Below, piece by piece: positions 59,113 to 64,000 of a DNA stretch of 64,000 nt. The stretch covers positions 186,001-250,000 of the forward strand of contig NZ_JBAKHD010000004.1 of the NCBI RefSeq assembly GCF_049065735.1. Reading direction: 5' to 3'. The notes below the pieces were generated by a model. That model was not told the DNA's origin. It did no database searches and worked only from the letters and a program-made list of their open reading frames with translations. Both the position numbers and the translations under genes were made by a program. Position 1 is the stretch's first letter; each line of letters begins with the position of its first letter. Origin of the DNA: Paramesorhizobium sp049065735 (GTDB lineage Bacteria > Pseudomonadota > Alphaproteobacteria > Rhizobiales > Rhizobiaceae).

Positions 59113-61521
59113 ATGATGAAAGGCGGGAGCGACACGGAGGAGGTCGACGAGCGGGCGCTGGTGAAGCCGCCGGCCTATTTCCTGCCGCCTGCGGTCAGCC
59201 CGCGCGAGCATATACCGGACGCCGTTGAAAGCCCCGTAAGGCCGCGCCGGTTCACGCTGCCGTCACGCGCGGATATCGTCGCACGTGTCCGGGCATTTGC
59301 GGCGTCTTTCGCTGCTCTCTTCGGCACAGAGGATGAACTCGGCGCGCGCTTTCTCTTCCTGCCCGTTTTCGGAGGGTTCGGCGTTATCTGCTATTTTTCT
59401 CTTGGCTCCGAACCTCGGTGGCAGCCGCTGCTTTCCGGCCTCACCGTTCTCGTCGCTTTGCGTATTCTGGCGCGTAGGCGGCAGCTGATGGCTTATTCGC
59501 TCACCTTCACCATCGCCGTCATTGCCGGGATGGTGGCGGCGAAGACAGAGACAATGCTGCGCGCGACACCGATGCTGGGCGCGGATGTGACGACGCGCCT
59601 CACCGGGCGCATTGTCGCCATGGCGCAGAACATTGATGGCACCTGGCGCGTGACGCTGGATGTGCTTGGCACCGAGCGCCCAAAGCTGCGCTATGCGCCT
59701 GAGCGTGTCCGCGTCTCCGCGCGCGACCTGCCGGCGAGCGCGGAGATCGGGTCAGGGCTCTCAGGCTTCGTGCGCCTGCGCGCGCAATCGGGACCCGTGC
59801 GGCCCGGAAACTATGATTTCGCCTTCCATGCCTATTTCAACGGAATCGGTGCGAACGGCTTCTTCCTGGGTACGCCGAAGAGCGTGGCGGTTCCCGCTCC
59901 AACGGGCTATGCGGACCGGCTGTCGCTGTGGGTCTCGGCCCTTCGCCAGGGCATCGGAACGAGTATCGTGATGAATCTGGAGGGTGAGGAGGGCGCCATT
60001 GCCGCGGCGCTGATTTCCGGGCAGCGCGACGGCATCAGCGAGGAGACGAACGAAGCGCTGCGCCTTTCAGGCCTTGCGCATATCCTCTCGATCTCAGGCC
60101 TGCATATGGCGCTGGCGGGCGGCCTCGTCATGCTTGTCGTGCGGGCTGTCGCTGCGCTCTTTCCCGGTCTCGCCATGCGCCATCCGGTGAAGAAATATGC
60201 GGCGGGCGCGGCGCTTACGGCGTCGGCCTTTTATCTCATGCTCTCGGGCGCGGATGTCGCCGCGCAGCGCAGCTTTATCATGCTGGCGGTGATGCTCGTC
60301 GCCGTGATGATGGATCGCGCCGCCATCACCATGCGCAATCTGGCGATTGCCGCCCTCGCAACCATCGTTCTCGTGCCGCATGAATTGCTGGGCCCGAGCT
60401 TCCAAATGTCGTTTTCCGCCACCGCGGCGCTCATCGCCGCCTTTGCCTGGTGGATCGACCGGAGGCGGAACTCAGAGGAGGATGCGCCGCGCTCGTCCTT
60501 CGCCGTGCGGGGTTTCCTCCACAAGATGGCGGCCTCTGTCGGCGCGACGGCGGCGGCATCGGCGATTGCGGGAACGGCGAGCGGCATTTTCGCGCTTTAT
60601 CATTTCAACAACACCGCGCCGCTCGGCCTGCTCGGCAATGTGTTGGCGCTGCCGGTCATATCGGTCACAGTCATGCCTTTCGCTGTGCTGAGCCTGCTCG
60701 CAATGCCCTTCGACCTTGAATGGCTGCCCTTGCAGGTAATGGGAGCGGGCATAGAGGTGGTGAAATGGATCGCTCATCAGGTGGCCGCGGTCTCGCCCCA
60801 TGCCAATCCCGGCATCATGCCGGTTTCGACCTTGCTTTTATGGTCAGGTGGGCTGGTGCTGGCGATGTTTCTCAGAACCCGTCTGCGCGCCGCCTCGCTC
60901 GCCTTGTTCGCGGCGGGGCTTGTCTTCTATGTCAGGGAAACCGGCCCTGATCTGATCCTCTCGGACAATGGCCGCCTCGTCGCGCTGCGCATACCGGACG
61001 GCGCGCTTGCAATCAACCGCGCGCAGCCCTCGAAATTCCTCATTGAAAACTGGACCAAGGCCTACGACGCAACCGGCATCGTTAAGCCAGCAACGAACTC
61101 GGGCTCGTCCGGAACGAACGGCTTTGTCTGCGAGGACAACATCTGCATAGCCGAAATGCGCAACGGCCAGACGCTCGCTTATACGGACGCGCACCAAGGC
61201 CAAACCATCGCCTGCGCCATCGGCGACATGGTCATTCTCGCCTTCGCCGGCAAGAACCTCTCTTGCAGCGGCGAAGGGAAAACCGTCATCACCCTCCGCG
61301 ACCTCGCCATCAAGGGAACGCTCGAAGGCCGCCTGCCGGACGCGACGAGAAACGAAACTCAACTCACCTATGCAATCGGTCCGCCGGAACGGCCATGGAA
61401 CCTGCACCGGCTGCACTCCCGCGCCGCGCGCGGTCTGCCCGAGAAGACCCTGAACCGCGAACGAACCGGGCGAAGGCTGCCAGAGCGAGCGGATCTGCGC
61501 GCGCCCGACCGGGATCAGTAG
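59113..61521 (+). CDS. comEC: ComEC/Rec2-family membrane protein
   Basis: Large polytopic protein of the DNA-uptake channel family, about 802 residues. N-terminal soluble/DUF4131 region (about 1-270) is followed by the competence domain: GLAHILSISGLHMAL is the family signature, with many hydrophobic helices to about 620. The C-terminal soluble part sits where other ComEC proteins have a metallo-beta-lactamase domain, but its HxHxDH zinc motif is not visible. ATG at 59113 or 59116. The 3' end overlaps convergent lexA by 7 bp. Confidence 0.9.
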   Translation: MMKGGSDTEEVDERALVKPPAYFLPPAVSPREHIPDAVESPVRPRRFTLPSRADIVARVRAFAASFAALFGTEDELGARFLFLPVFGGFGVICYFSLGSEPRWQPLLSGLTVLVALRILARRRQLMAYSLTFTIAVIAGMVAAKTETMLRATPMLGADVTTRLTGRIVAMAQNIDGTWRVTLDVLGTERPKLRYAPERVRVSARDLPASAEIGSGLSGFVRLRAQSGPVRPGNYDFAFHAYFNGIGANGFFLGTPKSVAVPAPTGYADRLSLWVSALRQGIGTSIVMNLEGEEGAIAAALISGQRDGISEETNEALRLSGLAHILSISGLHMALAGGLVMLVVRAVAALFPGLAMRHPVKKYAAGAALTASAFYLMLSGADVAAQRSFIMLAVMLVAVMMDRAAITMRNLAIAALATIVLVPHELLGPSFQMSFSATAALIAAFAWWIDRRRNSEEDAPRSSFAVRGFLHKMAASVGATAAASAIAGTASGIFALYHFNNTAPLGLLGNVLALPVISVTVMPFAVLSLLAMPFDLEWLPLQVMGAGIEVVKWIAHQVAAVSPHANPGIMPVSTLLLWSGGLVLAMFLRTRLRAASLALFAAGLVFYVRETGPDLILSDNGRLVALRIPDGALAINRAQPSKFLIENWTKAYDATGIVKPATNSGSSGTNGFVCEDNICIAEMRNGQTLAYTDAHQGQTIACAIGDMVILAFAGKNLSCSGEGKTVITLRDLAIKGTLEGRLPDATRNETQLTYAIGPPERPWNLHRLHSRAARGLPEKTLNRERTGRRLPERADLRAPDRDQ

Positions 61522-62249
61522 CGCCGGATCAGCCCCACCAGCTTGCCCTGCACGCGCACGCGGTCCGGCCCGAAGATGCGCGTTTCATAGGCCGGGTTTG
61601 CTGCCTCCAGCGCGATGGATGCGCCTTTGCGGCGAAAGCGCTTCAACGTCGCTTCTTCGTCATCGACAAGCGCCACGACGATCTCCCCCGGATTGGCGGT
61701 GTCGCCGCGCTTGATGACGACAGTATCGCCATCGAATATTCCGGCCTCGATCATCGAATCGCCCTTGACCTCCAGCGCGTAATGATCGCCGGGGCCAATC
61801 ATTTCCGGTGGCAGGCTGATGACATGAGTCTGGTTCTGGATGGCGGCGATGGGAACGCCGGCGGCGATGCGGCCCATCACCGGCACCTGCACGGCAGAAG
61901 ATGGCGCGGCTTCGTCATCCGCCTTGGCGGCGGGGCGAGAGCGGGCAGGGGCCTGCGCTGCCATATTACGCCCAAGGCTGCCCTCGATGACGCTGGGCGC
62001 GAATTTCTTCTGTGCGTTGAGACCGGGCGCGATCGAATCGGGAAGCCGCACCACTTCCAGCGCGCGGGCGCGGTTCGGCAGGCGGCGGATGAAGCCGCGC
62101 TCCTCCAGCGCCGTGATAAGCCGATGGATGCCGGATTTCGACGCCAGATCAAGCGCCTGCTTCATCTCATCGAAGGAGGGGGGAATTCCGGTTTCCTTCA
62201 ACCGCTCGTGGATGAAAAGCAGAAGTTCATGTTGCTTGCGCGTCAGCAT
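61515..62249 (-). CDS. lexA: SOS repressor LexA
   Basis: Represses DNA-damage genes and cleaves itself when RecA is active. The N-terminal winged helix starts MLTRKQHELLLFIHERL; the cleavage site is A130-G131 in GRIAAGVPIAA; the catalytic dyad is Ser165 (GDSMIEAG) and Lys203 (ATLKRF). A long Ala/Pro linker (about 95-120) separates the domains, as in rhizobia. 244 residues. A LexA box lies upstream, so it controls itself. Confidence 0.97.
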   Translation of the reverse strand: MLTRKQHELLLFIHERLKETGIPPSFDEMKQALDLASKSGIHRLITALEERGFIRRLPNRARALEVVRLPDSIAPGLNAQKKFAPSVIEGSLGRNMAAQAPARSRPAAKADDEAAPSSAVQVPVMGRIAAGVPIAAIQNQTHVISLPPEMIGPGDHYALEVKGDSMIEAGIFDGDTVVIKRGDTANPGEIVVALVDDEEATLKRFRRKGASIALEAANPAYETRIFGPDRVRVQGKLVGLIRRY

Positions 62250-62305
62250 CGAGTGGTTCCTTCAAGGGAATCGGAACAAAAACAAACCCAGAACAAACAC
62301 TATCT

Positions 62306-62320
62306 GTTCCAGTCTTGTTC
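62306..62320 (-). promoter_or_regulatory. LexA box GTTC-N7-GTTC upstream of lexA
   Basis: GTTC at 62306-62309 and GTTC at 62317-62320 are separated by seven bases, the direct-repeat SOS box of alphaproteobacteria. It lies 57 bases before the lexA start. Other GTTC/GAAC words nearby do not have the right spacing. Confidence 0.75.
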
Positions 62321-62456
62321 CGCAAGCGTTTTAAACTGGTTAAAATTGAGAAAAGATATGAATTAATTTCTGCAGTCGGAGCTTCCTGCCAAGGTCCATT
62401 CGATCCAACGACACCTGCCGGCGGACCGAATGGATAGCTGTTGTGCGCTCTTGCCG

Positions 62457-63314
62457 CTAGAGATTTTGGCCGAGGAAGCCGCGAATGAAGCCGGCTATTT
62501 CATTGGAGTGGGTTTCCAATGCGAAATGGCCGGTGTCGAGAAGGTGTACATGCGCTCGGGGCAAGTCGCGTTTGTAGGCTTCAGCGCCAGCGGGTATGAA
62601 TGCCGGATCGTGCCGGCCCCAAATTGCGAGGAAGGGCGGCTGATAGGTGCGGAAATACGCTTGGAATTGCGGATACCGGTCAAGATTGCTGCGATAGTCG
62701 AGAATCAGATCCAGCTGAATTTCCTCCGCGCCAGGGCGGGCCATCAGGGCGATGTCGAGCATATAGCCGTCGGGGCCGAGGCGTTGCGGGTCCGTTCCGG
62801 TGCGATACTGCCAGTTTTCGATCACGTCAGGCGAAAGCGAAGCGCGACAAGCCTCGCGATTTGCCTCGCTTGGCTCCCGCCAGTAGGTTTCCCATGGCCC
62901 CCACTGGTCACTGAACCCATCGAGATAAGCGTTGCCGTTCTGGCTGATAATTGCAGTCACTCTCTCCGGGTGAGCCATCGCTAACCGATAACCGACCGGC
63001 GCGCCGTAGTCGAAAACATAGAGGGCATAGCGGTCCAGCGACAGTGCCTGTGTGAATCCATCGATTACCTTCGCCAGATTATCGAAAGTAAAATCGAACG
63101 TACCGCGCGCCGGGCTTTGCGTATGGCCGAAACCGGGAAAGTCTGGCGCTATCACGCGGTACCGATCCGAGAGCTGAGGCATAAGCTCGCGGAACATATG
63201 ACTGGACGAGGGAAAGCCGTGCAGCAGCAGAAGGACTGGAGCGTTCCTTGCGCCCGCCTCCCTATAAAATACATTCACGTCTCCCACTTGCTGAGATTTA
63301 TAACTCACCGTCAT
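62457..63314 (-). CDS. Alpha/beta hydrolase (haloalkane dehalogenase/epoxide hydrolase-like)
   Basis: A 285-residue alpha/beta hydrolase. The oxyanion region is LLHGFPSSSHMF (about 31-41), the nucleophile is an Asp (102) in VFDYGAPVG rather than a Ser, and the catalytic His is 263 in DTGHFALE. An Asp nucleophile is the mark of haloalkane dehalogenases and epoxide hydrolases. ATG at 63314 has GGAGA eight bases upstream. Divergent from a TetR-type regulator; an operator-like palindrome lies between. Substrate unknown. Confidence 0.88.
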   Translation of the reverse strand: MTVSYKSQQVGDVNVFYREAGARNAPVLLLLHGFPSSSHMFRELMPQLSDRYRVIAPDFPGFGHTQSPARGTFDFTFDNLAKVIDGFTQALSLDRYALYVFDYGAPVGYRLAMAHPERVTAIISQNGNAYLDGFSDQWGPWETYWREPSEANREACRASLSPDVIENWQYRTGTDPQRLGPDGYMLDIALMARPGAEEIQLDLILDYRSNLDRYPQFQAYFRTYQPPFLAIWGRHDPAFIPAGAEAYKRDLPRAHVHLLDTGHFALETHSNEIAGFIRGFLGQNL

Positions 63315-63380
63315 GACATTTCTCCAATCGGCAGGTTGGGTTTGCGCCAACCGCGCATCCTAGGCACCCATACAAATACT

Positions 63381-63394
63381 ACCGAACGGTCGGT
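63381..63394. promoter_or_regulatory. Candidate TetR operator
   Basis: ACCGAACGGTCGGT is a near-perfect palindrome (two mismatches) in the gap between the hydrolase and the TetR gene, close to A+T-rich promoter-like sequence (tacaaatact). A typical size and place for a TetR-family operator controlling the hydrolase. Confidence 0.45.
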
Positions 63395-63459
63395 TGTAAA
63401 TAGGCATCTTTTTTGATAGTTGATATCGGGCGGGAAATGCGTTCCGGCTTCGGCCTTAG

Positions 63460-63504
63460 AGCATGATCCAGAAAAGTTGCAGACTTTTCGGATAAAGATC
63501 ATGC
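63460..63504. repeat. Dispersed palindrome copy 5
   Basis: agcatgatccagaaaagt to cggataaagatcatgc. Unlike the other copies it is not at a stop codon. A second hairpin (AGAGCGCGAT, TGC loop, ATCGCGCTCT, about 63522-63544) follows directly, before the TetR gene. Confidence 0.85.
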
Positions 63505-63559
63505 GGAAAAACAAAGAGTTAGAGCGCGATTGCATCGCGCTCTAAGAGGGAGTGTTCGA

Positions 63560-64000
63560 ATGAAGGCAACCAGGGAAGAAATCATTCTCGCGGCGCGGGA
63601 GCTGTTCCGAGAAAAAGGTTATGCTGGAGCCTCGATGCAAGATCTTGCCAGTCGGGTGGGGCTCAAGAAGGCATCGCTCTACATGCGCTTTCCAAACAAG
63701 GAGGCGTTGGTTCCCGTGGTCCTGGAGATGACCTATAATGATACATTCGCACGTCGGGACGTGAACGGGACGGACTGGAGTGACGCCTACGAGGCGGCCA
63801 TCCGGTCTATCGCAGCCGGTCTCATGGACGTGAAGCGGTGCGTGGGTTTGCACCTCGCTTATGGCATCGGCGACGAAACGCCGATAGCGAAGAAAGCCGT
63901 ACGGGATTTTTTTCAGGCGTTGCGGGATCGCCTGAGCGGGATTTTAGCCGAAATCATGCCGCGCGAACGCGCCGAAACAGTCGCCGCCGATGCGCTTGTG
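63560..64000 (+). CDS. TetR/AcrR-family regulator (cut by window end)
   Basis: ATG at 63560, with GAGGGAG about 8 bases upstream, opens a frame of 147 codons that runs to the window edge without a stop. The first 50 residues are a TetR DNA-binding domain: REEIILAARELFREKGYAG, then SMQDLASRVGLKKASLYMRFPNKEAL with the helix-turn-helix. The rest is the start of the ligand-binding domain. It probably represses the divergent hydrolase gene. The C-terminus is missing. Confidence 0.92.
   Translation, partial: MKATREEIILAARELFREKGYAGASMQDLASRVGLKKASLYMRFPNKEALVPVVLEMTYNDTFARRDVNGTDWSDAYEAAIRSIAAGLMDVKRCVGLHLAYGIGDETPIAKKAVRDFFQALRDRLSGILAEIMPRERAETVAADALV

Noticed and set aside
1..64000. tRNA, rRNA or tmRNA genes
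   Set aside because: I looked at the intergenic gaps for cloverleaf-like sequence and conserved rRNA stretches and found none; a dedicated search could still find one I missed.

Overview
The window looks like chromosomal DNA of an alphaproteobacterium of the order Hyphomicrobiales (Rhizobiales), most likely a Brucella/Ochrobactrum-type relative. The evidence is GC-rich coding sequence, the order rpsB-tsf-pyrH-frr-uppS-cdsA-rseP-bamA-lpxD-fabZ-lpxA-lpxI-lpxB, an EipB (DUF1849) envelope protein, aerobic-type cobalamin genes, a rhizobial-type LexA box (GTTC-N7-GTTC), an iron operator of the RirA kind (TGA-N9-TCA), and several copies of the dispersed palindrome that begins agcatgatcc. Genus-level placement is inference. 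No rRNA, tRNA or CRISPR array was seen.

Layout. 0-1.8 kb: an orphan phage-tail-like gene (DUF2793 plus beta-helix). 1.8-12.3 kb: PHA synthase, a lipoprotein, an AlaC-type aminotransferase, hom, a RelE-type toxin-antitoxin pair, an ABC-F ATPase preceded by a possible leader peptide with competing hairpins, glpX and recJ. 12.4-19.2 kb: cobalamin genes cobT, cobGHIJ (minus strand) and cobL. 19.2-22.7 kb: three tiny membrane proteins, then an operon with an iron operator that pairs a siderophore-interacting flavoprotein with an ABC exporter-type transporter. 22.8-30.3 kb: YciF-like protein, DUF1624 membrane protein, YdcF-like protein, sdaA, DUF1489 protein, an AT-rich orphan gene and a SPOR-containing D,D-carboxypeptidase. 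30.7-40 kb: clpS-clpA, LysE exporter, azlCD, a four-gene operon (RidA, GDPD, FemAB-like, HIT), eipB and a Dabb protein. 40.2-53.5 kb: translation, lipid and outer-membrane biogenesis block. 53.5-64 kb: parDE, a Tat-exported SDR divergent from an AraC regulator, gltA, gltX, comEC, lexA, an alpha/beta hydrolase, and a TetR gene cut by the window end.

How the genes fit together. The 40-53 kb block links protein synthesis (S2, EF-Ts, RRF) to undecaprenyl, phospholipid and lipid A synthesis and outer-membrane protein insertion. CobI, CobG, CobJ, CobH and CobL carry out several consecutive corrin-ring steps of the aerobic cobalamin route, and CobT activates the lower ligand; other steps must be encoded elsewhere. 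ClpS/ClpA form the N-end-rule branch of ClpAP proteolysis. The SIP-ABC pair is probably for ferric-siderophore uptake and reduction.

Most unusual signals: (1) a 205-bp element with perfect 22-bp terminal inverted repeats lies inside the cobG reading frame without breaking it, and a related copy lies after clpA; (2) a strong-RBS 20-codon ORF followed by two overlapping hairpins precedes the ABC-F gene, resembling attenuation; (3) an iron operator sits before a SIP-ABC exporter gene pair that resembles mycobacterial IrtA split in two; (4) a dispersed palindrome abuts or contains stop codons in four of its five clear copies.
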